Shown piece by piece: positions 50,022 to 62,823 of a stretch of DNA of 64,000 nucleotides. The notes under the pieces are model-generated. The model did no database searches. It saw nothing but the letters and a program-made list of their open reading frames with translations, and was not told the DNA's origin. Origin of the DNA: Embiotoca jacksoni (taxonomy: Eukaryota > Chordata > Actinopteri > Embiotocidae); the NCBI GenBank assembly GCA_022577435.1, contig JAKOON010000051.1:870001-934000 (forward strand), written 5' to 3'. Numbering within the stretch: position 1 is the first letter of the stretch; each line of letters begins with the position of its first letter. Made by a program: the position numbers and the translations under genes.

Positions 50022-50285
50022 AAGGCGGCAGTATTTCTGGATCATGTTTCTGTCTGGTTTCTTCTTTTTAGAGTTTTAACCTGCATTTGTGGACACAGCG
50101 ATGAACTGTGTTCACAGACAATGGTTTTCACAAGTGTTCCTGAGCCCATGCAATGATTTCCACTTCAGAATTGTGTCTATTTTTAATGTAGTGCTGCCTG
50201 AGGGCCCAAAGATCACCACCATCCAATCTTGGTTGTCAGCCTTGTCCTTATACTTTTGGTTTTGCCCATCATCATTTGCTAGAGC
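50022..50285 (-). mobile_element. Fragment of the 52.8-kb TIR element, opposite orientation
   Basis: The reverse complement shares 'gatccagaaa', 'cgatgaactgtgttcacag' and 'cctgcatttgtggacacagc' with 52900-53070. Ends are not preserved. Confidence 0.7.
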
Positions 50286-50554
50286 AAGTTAATTTACACA
50301 CGTTTAAATAGCTCAATGCTGACTTTTATGACAAGGTACATGAAAAGTGGTTTCCTGGGTGAAAGTCCTGCGTCTGATCCATTCAACCACCCGACATCCT
50401 GCCAGCGCAGCCTTTGATACTCCTTGTACGATGTCACCTGACTTATTCCTTTGCTCCCATCATACAGTAGTTACTATGGCAACTAGAGTTTGCCCATGTC
50501 AGCACTGGTCGTTTCAACACAGTTAAACAATCGAAAGGTGTTGTCATTCCCACG

Positions 50555-50650
50555 AACTCTTTCCATCACGGGAAAGCGTGAAGTAGACATGCCGGTCCAC
50601 GACAGCAAAATGTGAAATATACATGTTTTAGGCTGTCTAGGAGTTTCAAT
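50555..50650. mobile_element. Short TIR element T1, copy 3 (left part)
   Basis: 'ccatcacgggaaagcgtgaa', then 'cagcaaaatgtgaaatatac', aligns with the left part of the copy at 31189. It runs straight into the 28-bp minisatellite; no right terminal repeat was found. Confidence 0.6.
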
Positions 50651-50652
50651 TA

Positions 50653-51392
50653 CCCCTAACCCCAACCATGTTTTTATTTATCCCTCACCCCAACCATGTT
50701 TTTATTTATCCCTCACCCCAACCATGTTTTTATTTACCCCTCACCCCAACCATGTTTTTATTTATCCCTCACCCCAACCATGTTTTTATTTACCCCTCAC
50801 CCCAACCATGTTTTTATTTATCCCTCACCCCAACCATGTTTTTATTTACCCCTCACCCCAACCATGTTTTTATTTACCCCTAACCCCAACCATGTTTTTA
50901 TTTACCCCTCACCCCAACCATGTTTTTATTTACCCCTAACCCCAACCATGTTTTTATTTATCCCTCACCCCAACCATGTTTTTATTTATCCCTCACCCCC
51001 TCACTCCAACCATGTTTTTATTTATCCCTCACCCCAACCATGTTTTTATTTACCCCTCACCCCAACCATGTTTTTATTTACCCCTCACCCCAACCATGTT
51101 TTTATTTACCCCTCACCCCAACCATGTTTTTATTTACCCTTCACCCCAACCATGTTTTTATTTATCCCTAACCCTAACCATGTTTTTATTTATCCCTAAC
51201 CCTAACCATGTTTTTATTTATCCCTAACCCTAACCATGTTTTTATTTATCCCTAACCCCAACCATGTTTTTATTTACCCTTCACCCCAACCATGTTTTTG
51301 TTTATCCCTAACCCTAACCATGTTTTTATTTACCCCTAACGCTAACCATGTTTTTATTTATCCTTAACCCCAACCAAGTTATTATTTATCCC
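50653..51392 (+). repeat. 28-bp minisatellite (CCCTAACCCCAACCATGTTTT...)
   Basis: About 26 copies of a 28-bp unit made of a TAACCCCAACCATG part and a TTTTTATTTATCCC part. Common variants are C/A at the CTCACC/CTAACC position and T/C in TTTAYCCC; an extra few bases lie near 51000. All plus frames are open because the unit has no stop and its length is 1 mod 3. Confidence 0.97.
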
Positions 51393-51665
51393 AAACTTTG
51401 ACCACGTGTTTTACCTATACGACAGCGCTAAGCGTTTACCAAGAGAGGATTTTAATTTAATTAGAAACATTCTCAATATTATCTTAAGTATAAGATCGAC
51501 AAACTGTTAATATAGTGACAACAATGATATTCTTCAGTCGCTGACCCCAGAGACAAGAGGAAAATGTGGGCTGTCTGGTTCCCAAACCTGAGAAAGGGCA
51601 TCAGGAGTTATTTACTGGCCACAACTTCCCTCACTAACCCCTCATTGTACACCCCCCCCCCCCCA
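51393..51665. other. Short unique spacer between repeats
   Basis: No gene. Ends in a poly-C run (51651-51664) leading into the CA array. Confidence 0.5.
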
Positions 51666-52785
<1,120 letters not shown>

Positions 52786-52787
52786 GC

Positions 52788-53527
52788 AACCCTGTTTCCA
52801 AAAAAGTTGGTGCGCTGTGTAAAATGTTGATAAAAACAGAAGGCAATGATTTGCAAATCATGTAAACCAATATTTAATTGAAAATAGACCACATTGAATG
52901 GCCATGATCTGCAGACACAATTCTGTTATGGAAATCACTGGCTCAGAAACACTTCTGAAAACCATCGTCTGTGAACACAGTTCATCGCTGCGTCCACAAA
53001 TGCAGGTTAAAACTCTCCAAAGAAGAAACCAGATAGAAACATGATCCAGAAACACCGCCGCCTTCTCTGGACCGAGATCATTGAAGATGGACTGAGGTGA
53101 AGTGGAAAACTGTCCTGTGGTCGGACGCTGCATTCTCTGGGCTAAAAAGGAGATGGACCATGCAGCTTGTTATCAGCGCTCAGTTTAAAGGCCAGCATCC
53201 ATGACGGTAGCTGGGTGCTTTAGTGTTTTGTTTTGTTTTTTCAAAATTTCAGGAACTGGTTTCCTCAGTTCCCAAACATTTACAGAGTGTTGTTTAAAGA
53301 AGAGGTGATTCAGAACAGTGGTAACTTGTCCCCGTCCCATTTTTTTTCAAAGTTTGTACCATCAAAATCATAATAATGATCTTTCATAAAACAATAACAT
53401 TTCTCAGTTTTAACATTTGATATGTTGTCTTCGGTATTTACATTTTTTTTTAATATGTATTTACATGATTTACAAATCATCATATTCTGTTTTTATTCAC
53501 ATTTCACACTGCCACCTTTTTTTTCCA
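52788..53527 (+). mobile_element. Non-autonomous DNA transposon with long terminal inverted repeats
   Basis: The left end 'ccctgtttccaaaaaagttg', then 'aatgatttgcaaatcatg', is mirrored at the right by 'catgatttacaaatcatcat' and 'ctgtttttattcacatttc', giving imperfect inverted ends of about 70 bp. The interior has no intact frame. I know this sequence as a common fish repeat but do not assign the superfamily. A reversed internal fragment lies at 50022. Confidence 0.8.
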
Positions 53528-54259
53528 TGACAGTGACATGATTTGGAACTGATCTGGAATTAGATGGATTTTAATTGGACATGATCTCTATGTTGTGTAA
53601 TTCACAATCTCTTACAGCTCTAATATTAGATTAAATTCATCGTGGTGATCTTTCCATTCTGTTTAATATTGTTTGTGGTACAAGAGTCTGGTGGAGCTGC
53701 ACAACGCCGTCACTTTAGCATGTGAGCATCGACAAAAACAAATTTTGACCTAATAATGATGCTAAATATTAAAAAAAAAAGTTATTACAAATCATTCAAT
53801 TAATGGCAATCATTTCAGTATTTGTTGAGATATATTTAAGCTTTGGTCTGATTTTCCGTACTTAAAGTAATATGAGTAGCATAACTATAAATGCTATGCA
53901 ACCTGTTCACATGCTAAAATGCATAGGATGGAAAGTCATCAGTATTATGAGTGTAACATCAACCAATCAAGGCAGCAAGCATCTCCATGGATTTTCTTTA
54001 AATAAAAATCAGAAAAGAAGTGTGGTGATACAATATAGATACTAGTGAGCCAAAGTAAATGCACCAGCACATAAATGGGTTTTATGAGGAGGAGGAGGAG
54101 AAAGTAGATAACTTTAGTTTTCCTATAGCTACCTAACGTCCCTCCACATATTACTGGTAGGAGCAGCTTGTGTGCTGCTCTTGGACGGTGCAGTGAAGAG
54201 ATGGAGTGGCTGCTTGGCTCGTCCCCATGAGAACCACCTGCTTCAGAGGATGTTAAAGT
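53528..54259. other. Gene-free AT-rich DNA
   Basis: No exon, RNA gene or repeat family was recognised. Confidence 0.5.
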
Positions 54260-54500
54260 GTAATCCAGATTGCCTCTCCATACTCTCACAAAGAAAGCAG
54301 TGTGGAGTAATCTCCAGCGCCTAATCTCTAACCTTAATCACTGCCGGAGAAAAAAAAAGGCCTCAGTCTTTTTGAACAAGCACCGCCAAATGGTGGGTTC
54401 AATTAATCTCCAATTCAGCTGCACAAAACAGCCAATTTGTATGTTAAAGAAGGATGTTGAACAGAAAGGGCCGGTTGGAGTTGGACATTAAGGTCGGGAC
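54260..54500. promoter_or_regulatory. Candidate conserved non-coding element
   Basis: Unique sequence with 'gtggagtaatctccagcgcc', 'aaccttaatcactgccgg', 'ggttcaattaatctccaat' and 'cagccaatttgtatg'. The first of these contains the palindrome TGGAGTAATCTCCA. Dense homeobox-type cores and no splice-supported frame. Confidence 0.35.
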
Positions 54501-55439
54501 GTATGCGGTCTCCTTCAGCAGCAATCTGCCGCCTGCTGAATGCTGGTGTTTTGATGATGTACCATGTGGTGGGACACAGAGGGTAGACAGAGCAGGGATG
54601 GGTACATGTAGAGGTCAGAGGTCAGAGCGAGGCACCGTGCCTTCTCCTTTGTTCCCCATTATCTCCTTAAACACACAACTTGTTGTGGTACACTGCTGTT
54701 ACACTGTGGTGGTCCCGGCAGCTGACAGATGGCCAAGAGTCCCGACTGAGGGTAAATCACAGGGGCTGTTCTCTCCTTTCTGAAACACATGAGCTTCATC
54801 AGCAGCTTAATAGACTGTCACTTCTAACTGGTGCCTCATGATCAGGAAGACTGCTGTGTTCTGGTCTTCTATTGGATATTTTTATATGACTGCAGTGTTT
54901 TTATGTCACTTTTAAACAGGTGTTTATTTCAACATATTTAGTGTTGATCTTATATTTAGATGCAACCACTGACAGCATCTGTAAGAATAAAACTAAGCAG
55001 GAAATAATGTAGTGCAATCAAATGCAATTTTAATAAAATGTAATTTCTCAAGTATTCAGTGTATTGATGGAGATTCTTACTTTAATACTTCAATGAAATG
55101 AATGAAATTATTGAATTGAAACATGGTTTTATTTCAATATTTGTTCAAATGATCCAATAAAAAAAAAAAATAAAATAAAAAGCAAAGACAAAAGTGCAAA
55201 AAATTAAAAGATGTGTATTTTGTAGTTGTGATTTTTTTTTTTCTTCTTTCTTCTAACATTAATCCTCCAACAAGTCCCTCAGTGTTGACTGACTGTTTTC
55301 GTTTGTTTGTCTGAATATGATTAATAGGAGTTTGTGTTTGTTTATGTTTGGCTTACTTTGAAATTGCTTTGATATTCTCTGGTATCTAAACAAGATTACA
55401 TTCACACCAACACGTCTTTGTTTTAAACAAATTACACAG
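54501..55439. other. Gene-free DNA
   Basis: Poly-A/AAAT-rich at 55157-55182, otherwise unique AT-rich sequence. Confidence 0.5.
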
Positions 55440-55479
55440 ATATGAACATCTCCAGCAATAATATATGTTGTTCATTGTT

Positions 55480-55611
55480 TTTATTTAAGTCTCCATTATT
55501 ATTGATATTATCACTATTATTTTTACTGTTATTAATTCTTATTTTCTCTTACGACCTGTCTATCATATTTCCCCACTGTGGGATTAATAAAGTCAAATCT
55601 AATCTAATCTT
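55480..55611 (+). mobile_element. Non-LTR retrotransposon 3' tail
   Basis: 'atttccccactgtgggatta' then 'ataaagtcaaatctaatcta' is a CR1/L2-like LINE 3' end with a short TCTAA-type tail, the same class as at 30840-31014. Confidence 0.65.
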
Positions 55612-57200
55612 TACCCGACGTATTGATGGATCTTACTTTTGCAGAAAAAACTAACTAAAATGTAACAACACTCTCTTGAAATATCAAATACTTGTTTTTC
55701 TCGACAGAAATTTAGAGGTTTACCATTTTACCTTTACTACATACACTCAGACTCAGGCTGCCTTCAGAACCAACACATCCTGCAAACAGGTCAGAGTTAG
55801 AAGAAGTTTGGTGTTTGCAATTTGGTGGCTTTTTTCCAGCATTTTGTTTTGCAGAGTTTCTGTTTTCGTGGCTCAACATGAACCCGGTTGTCCCCACATG
55901 GGAACCCTGCAGGAGGTGTGTCGGTAAAGTGACTAGTGAGTCACTTAATGTTTATTCTAAAGGCAGATGTATCAGGGACCAACACAGCAGCAGTGTGTGT
56001 GTTCATACATCTGTGTATAGGATGTGTTTGTGGTAAATATTTATAATGATAATTGGGCCAGTTGACTGTCTTTGAAGAAATATTTATATGGTTAATTAAT
56101 GTCTTTAAATGGTTTAATGGACATCTATAATCCCATTAAAATATGAGTGTCCCGAGATGCTTCTGTGATGCTCACTGAAACATGAAAACATATTTTATTG
56201 GACCAGTACATTTTATTTTTTGATCATTAGGGAACTATAGTGACCTTTATTCAGAGAGTGAGAGGAGTTACAGTTCTTCTTAGGTCTGTCCATTAAAGAG
56301 TGACGTTTTCACTTCTAACTACACGGATGTTTTTTTTACTGCACTTGGAGCCACACCCACCAGTGATGTCACAGTGTACTGACACACCCTGGAGTACACC
56401 ACGACGTTACTGGACGTCAGCAAGAGGTTTGAGGCAGTCGGTCTATCTGAGCCATAAGAGTGGAAACAAAGGGACACATTAAACCTAAAAATCGTTCATG
56501 TCAACCATTAACTCCAAAGCTCAATTGGAGCACAAATGTACATGTAAAAATGAGAATGCATGGTTTAAAATGGGTTTATTTGATGTTAGTATCATAGTCT
56601 TGTCATAATAAATTACTTTTACTGACCATAAAATTAGTCAGGCCACTTTAAAACCACATGTGGGCCTTTTTACATTTCTATATGGGTTCAGATTTGAGAA
56701 ATATAATGCATCATGTTAAATTAATCAACTTTATGCGGATGTGTTTTTGAATTTTGGACAGATTCGGGCAAACTGTTAATCTTCATCTCTCCGGCTGAAT
56801 CTTAAACTTTCGAATACCTTTCTATTGTTATTAATGACAGAAGGCTAAACAACATTACAGGTGAAAATCCTGTGCCATTGAAGACAAACTTTCCTCGGAT
56901 GATCATCAGCTGCTTCCTTCGTGCTTCACCACCAGCAGCTCACAACATCAGAGGGTTGAATATGAGTCATCGCAGAAAGCTTGTGTCCTGTCTCCTCCTC
57001 AGTGGAAACACACTTCCTCCGCTGACCACTGGACCTCAGCGGAGCCAGACGAGCCCGTCCGGGACATGCCGGTGGCTCTCTGAGCCTCGTAAAGACTCAG
57101 GACGGGCTTTTCATTCCTCTGGCCACCTCCAGCCCGGCTTTGATGGGGATGACCAGAGATGAAGCTGTCTTTGCCTGGAGACAACAGAGACACGCAGGAC
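55612..57200. other. Gene-free DNA
   Basis: No exon was recognised; frames at 55676-56036 and 56872-57162 lack splice and family support. Confidence 0.45.
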
Positions 57201-57224
57201 AGGGGAAGGTGTTGTGTTTCCAGA

Positions 57225-57350
57225 TTCACAGGAATTAGTGGCGAAAGGTTGTGAAAATAACACCAAGGCCCAAGCTGTGCGTGAAATTGTGAACAGAGGG
57301 ATTAATGGGACTGTAAAAAGGGCATTAGAGCCCAGCCCCGCCCCCAAACC
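57225..57350. promoter_or_regulatory. Candidate conserved non-coding element
   Basis: Unique block with 'ggaattagtggcgaaagg', 'gtgcgtgaaattgtgaac' and 'gagggattaatgggactg', just before a GT array. An appearance-based call. Confidence 0.25.
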
Positions 57351-57359
57351 ACTTCACAG

Positions 57360-57361
<2 letters not shown>

Positions 57362-57431
<70 letters not shown>
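57362..57431 (+). repeat. (GT)n microsatellite
   Basis: About 35 units. Confidence 0.97.
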
Positions 57432-57435
<4 letters not shown>

Positions 57436-60400
57436 TGGATAGAGACCATCTCCTCTTACTCCATGATGACGTTAATGAGAAAAACAGAAAGCGTTGAGTG
57501 TGACCACAGTGTCTGAATGAATGACACGACATGAAACAGCAGAGATACAAACCTTTAACAAAGTTTAAACAACAATTCTGTGGTGTGAGCAGATGTAACT
57601 ATATAGAAGATATAAATATAAATCTATATAAATATATAGAAGAGGATTGATAATAATGAACTGGAAATGAACCCTCTGGACAACATCAGATATATCTTTG
57701 TATGTAGGCAGTTTATTACTCAATATTTAATGAAATCTTCGACCAATAACATCACAAACACAAATCTATTTATTTATTTCATTTTAACATTCTACAATAC
57801 ATAAATGCAGGAGTTTCAGTTTGACACTCACAAGGCTGCCTTATTAAAACTGTGTGATACAAATACGTTTCATTGTACTTTTCACCTGTGTTTACATGCA
57901 ATTTTTATTTGATCTTGTTTGTTTATTTTATTTTAAATTTTAAATGTATTATCTTTTTACAGTGTAGAACAAAACTGAAAACATGAACACTTTAAAATAA
58001 CATGGATTTATGTAGAAAATAAAAGAAGCATAACTAAAACAAATGATGTTTTAAAGGTCCCATATTTAAATATTTTATCTCGTCTGTTTCCAACACTGAA
58101 GTTGTTTCCTCACATGATGAGTTTTCTGATTTTCCTTCACACTGCACTTTAACTCCTTCCAGACCAGCTGGGTTCAGGTCAGTGACTGGTCAGGTCATAT
58201 GATCCCGCTCTCCGTCACTCTGCTTCCAGCCATTCTCTTACATTTGATAGTTTAAATGCCCTTTTAAGAAAGACAACCTTCATGTGTTAAAGTAATGATG
58301 AACTGTCCTTCCTCTTGTTACTGATGGTCTCAAACACATCAAAAATGCAGGAAATTCCACCAGTTAACTTCTGAAAAGACTCAGCTGTTAACTGGAAACA
58401 GTTTCAGGCAATGAAGTCATGAAGCTGGTCAACACGTTACCGATAGTTTTCTTCAACTACAAAAATCCAGATGTGTTTTTTTTTTAATAGTTTTTGTCTT
58501 CAGTTTTGTTTTAGGAAACAACAAAAAGCCATGAATCACGGCGTGTGTCCAAACTTTTAACTGTGGCTGTAAGTCCAAGTTGTCTCCGGTTCAGATGTGA
58601 GAATAGAAAAGTTACATGTTTGAAATCATGATTTAAAGTCACTCTGCAGGTTGCAGCTCTGTGCTGATCTTTGGTGCTTCAGCAGGTGAAGTGAGAGAAG
58701 GAGATCTGTTTATATTCTAACAAGTGGATGTAAAGTAACGAGGAAGCTTAAACAGAATACAGTATCGTTTATTTGGTCCGTATTGATCGTGTTGACATCT
58801 TTCACTGTTCTATATTTCAGTTATTGAATGAATGAAACATTCAGCCGCGTATCAAATGATACTGAAAGTAAATGCAGGTTATTTCTGAATGTTGTGCATG
58901 AAGAGGTTTTGTTCATCAGAAACAGTGTTTGGTGTATAATCTGTCTTTGGTTTGTCTGAAGCCATTTAATGTAGCCAAGTGTACATGATGAAAGTGAAGC
59001 TTAATGTCATGACAGTATAGATTTTGTGTAACTTTTATGTAACAGTCTAAAACAGAGCTGCTGGACAGATTTGTGCTCGCGAGCTCTGATGTTTGAGAAC
59101 CAAATTTAAAAGAGGAACAAGGATGTTGTAAAAGTTCTGCTGTTATTTTTGTCATTTCTTGTGTCTCACCTGCTGACTTGAATTGTTTAGTTGTCAGAAG
59201 CGTGATTGAACCCACCAATGAGACGTACTGTACCTGCAGACCCTGTGTGCTCTGCAGCCTCTGAGGTATTCCAGTCTGGTCAACATCACACTGTTTGTGT
59301 TGTTTAACCTTTTTTCCGCTGCAGGCGCGTCGAAGCTCCGCCGTGTTGATTGCAGCGACATTTTCTGACATTTGAGCATCTGGCTGAACATCTGAAATGG
59401 GATGGGAATACCTGGGAGGGAGCGACAGTCGAGATAATCCCAAAAACTAACACTGAGGTCTGTTGTCTGCTTTCAAAGGATCAATACTGCAGACATGCTG
59501 CTCTTTCCACAGCTGAGCTCCTCGTAGACACAAAGACGGTTGAAACGCTGACAGAACGAGGAGTTAAAGATCCAACTGAGACACCAGCATCATGGAGAGT
59601 TTACTGTCTAAATGCTCCTTGTACAGGAATGTAAAGTCAGAGTGTTTGTTCGTGGTTAATACAGTATCACAGTTACACAATCTTATCATTCACCACATAT
59701 GATTATGTTCCATGACATTCTGTTGTTATTATTGTCTGTAAAGTCCAATGTAGATCACACAGACTTTAGAAAAAAATAAATGTTGTTTAATTTGATTGCT
59801 TATTTGGTTTATATATATATTTTTACTTGCTTATTAAATGTGTTCACTTTACAATAAAAGTGATTTTGTTTTATCAGGAATTACAGAACATGTTTTATTC
59901 TCCAAGCGGATGTGCTGCATGTCGGTTGTCTTCACTTCCTGTTGTTGTTGACTTCTTCTCGGAGGGGTAAGCACGTTCTCCACTCTGTTTGCTTTCAGTA
60001 TCTTTGTCATATATGAGAAGTTTCTTTCAACAAATGTTACATGAATGTTCTGATATTTTCATGTTTTGGAGAGAAACCTTTTAACAGCAGACATTTTGAT
60101 TTGTCCATCAGCTGGTCACGATGTGCTGCACAGCACAGAAATAAAGAAAATCATCAATGTGATCGGGTTCATCTGAGATGTTTCATTTAGCACTTATCAA
60201 TACGTCTGCTGTGTAAAAGGTGCTGATGCTGCACAATTATTAAGATTAAAGGTAGCATCATTTATTTTGTGGGTAAAAAAAACCCTGATGACGCTCATCA
60301 AGCAAATAAATCCAAATTCATCTGAATAAAAGGTTCAGCAGGAGCAGAGTGGATTTCACAGGATCCTCCAGTTACAAGTTTTCTAAACATCTGTTGAGGA

Positions 60401-60490
60401 AGTAATGAAGAAAGTTTTTTAAGAGACGTGAATAACATTCACATCCCATTTATACATTTTTATTTAGTGTATAAAGACACAGATGTAAGC

Positions 60491-60493
<3 letters not shown>
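57432..60493. other. Gene-free AT-rich DNA
   Basis: At 58050 a block starts 'ttaaaggtcccatatt' like the MITE at 8597 but then differs. The 175-codon minus frame at 58916-59443 has no family features, splice support or codon signal that I can see. Confidence 0.45.

Positions 60494-60537
<44 letters not shown>
60494..60537 (+). repeat. (GT)n microsatellite
   Basis: About 22 units. Confidence 0.97.
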
Positions 60538-60538
<1 letters not shown>

Positions 60539-62100
60539 CTTCTGTCCAGGCTCAGCTACAAGAAGCAGCTCAGGTTTCCTCACTGAGCTCCGTAGCGGTT
60601 CATGGTGTTTCTGCAGGAGACAAACTGGACAACTTCTGTTTGTTGTTTCTGTTTCTCTCAGTAGAAACTAAAACTAACAATAGTTCTGATATTTAAAATA
60701 CAGTCCAGTTATAAAAGCATGTTTTTAAATGGGTTTGCACTGATTAGAATTCATTGATTACCAACTCAGACTGAGACAAAGAATGAATAACTTCTGCCAT
60801 TTTTGGATGATTGATTAGAGACAATGTGAAGATTAATATAATTAAATATCTATTAAGAGAAATCTTAATCTGCAGAAATGTAACTGTCATTATGTGCAAT
60901 GACCAAAACATTTTTATTCAATCAATCATTTATTAATTCCTTTACTTTAAATCAACTTATTATTTTACCAATGTTTAATAATCCCTCCAGGTCTGTGAAA
61001 TTACTTGGCTTTCAATAAAAATTTGTGTCTGATTTCTTTTTTCCATAAAAAAAAAAAAAATTTTAGTTTCACTTCTGGACAATAAAATGTCTCAGCTGCA
61101 CCGATTAAAGATTTTTTTTTTTTTTCTGTTTCTTGTTTTTAAAATTTCTTGTTTTATTTTGGTGTGTTGACTTCATGTCCACCAGTGACAACTTCCTTTC
61201 ACCCTGATTGTTCTCACCTGTGCTCAGTTGTCTTCCTTCGTGTGTCGGTGCTGTTGTCCATCAAGCTCTTTGTACCAGGCGTTACTCTCCCAGTGTCCTC
61301 TCAGGATTTTACCCGGGTTTGATGTATTTCTGCCCTTTTGTACCTGATTGTTTGGTTTGCTGGTCGTGACAACGACCCGTTTTTGGACTCATCACTGTTA
61401 CATCTCTGACATCACTGAAAGTCTCTTCTCAGTATTTATTGCTGTATGTGTGGAAAGTAACTTATCACATAATCTCTAGTAAAAACTCAGATCTTTTTGT
61501 TAGTTTTGTAAATTGATGGTTTATTTTAAATTAAGGGGAAATATTAGTTCATGATAATCCTGAAATACATTATGAAGAGTAACAGTATGATGCATTTCTT
61601 TACGTGATGGAGCACAAAACGAGTAAATGATATTTAGTAATTTCTGAGCAGTTATCGTTCTGTGCAGCTCAGAGGCTTCTCAGCTCAGTTATTGTACCAT
61701 AATACAAAGTGTTACTAGATTTATTTATTTACTTTCAGATGTTGACATCTGTATACTAAAAGAGGATTTCCTGACATATATCTGATATAAAAAGAAACCT
61801 GAACAGTGGAACAGGGACATTATTATAATTTTACTGATGTAGAGTCATTTTTTTCAGTTTTAAGTTTGAACTTTGTTTCACGGTTAAACGAGAAAAATCT
61901 TTTCTGAAGACGATCATCCTGCTTTGAGTTCGGGGTTGAACTGCGGTCAGCAGAGTTCCTGACAGAAGTATCTGTCCATCACCATCCACACGTTTCCACT
62001 GAGCTGTTCTGAACTTTTTTACACAAAGTGTTTTCATTTTAAGACTTCATGCTAACTCCACGTCGTCTCCTGAGCTCAGGCTGCTGCTGAAGGCCTGTTT
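60538..62100. other. Gene-free DNA
   Basis: AT-rich with short poly-A (61047) and poly-T (61112) runs; no exon was recognised. Confidence 0.5.
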
Positions 62101-62108
62101 GGTGTGTG

Positions 62109-62153
<45 letters not shown>
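62101..62153 (+). repeat. (GT)n microsatellite
   Basis: About 24 units, imperfect at the ends. Confidence 0.96.
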
Positions 62154-62155
<2 letters not shown>

Positions 62156-62214
62156 TGTCTGTGTGTATGTTGAGCTGAACAGCATCTGTAAATGATTTGT
62201 CAGTGAGATGTCGG

Positions 62215-62345
62215 CGATGTGTGGACATGAACGGGGGGCCGCGGAGAAAAGCTTGCAAAACAAATGAGCGCAGCAGTTAACCTCGTGGAGCCTCCATTAG
62301 ACATGCACTGCTACCTCTAAGTGCAGCCGGCGAGCGGAGGAACGA
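62215..62345. promoter_or_regulatory. Candidate conserved non-coding element
   Basis: Unique block: 'gcaaaacaaatgagcgcagc', 'agttaacctcgtggagcc', 'ccattagacatgcactgc'. No coding frame. Weak call. Confidence 0.22.
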
Positions 62346-62823
62346 GGGAACGGAGCGGCTGAACCTCTGTCACACTCAGGAAACACTCAGACAAGTTAAT
62401 CCAATTAGAACAACCAACTGTTGTCACCCAGTGTTGTTCAAATGCAGACGAGACGTGAACAGCGGCCCTCCGGCAGAAACTGCTCTGAACCAGTGAGTCA
62501 GAAGAAACCTGAAGGTCTGTGAGGATAGAGAGGTCCGACTCACAAACAGCCAGAAGGAAAACAGACTGAATGCTGGGAAGAGGCACATTTTCTTCTGTAA
62601 TGTCTACATTATGATGAAAATATATTTCTTTTGATATCGTATCTTGATGTGAAACAGATGGAATTGAGAAACACTCTGTCAGTCCAGTGCCAAGATTTTA
62701 CCTGTTTACTGTATTTCCTGGCTGGATTCAAGAGATAATGTCTCCTTCTTTTTCTTCATGTCAACTTTAATATTGAACCTTTTATTCTGAACCTGTGCCA
62801 CAATGCAAACTTCTGTGCATATA

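Noticed and set aside
50668..51227. Several long plus frames with a PHPNHVFIYPS repeat
   Set aside because: Produced by the 28-bp minisatellite, which lacks stops in any plus frame.
58916..59443. 175-codon minus frame
   Set aside because: No family motif, no splice context, mixed composition typical of chance frames.
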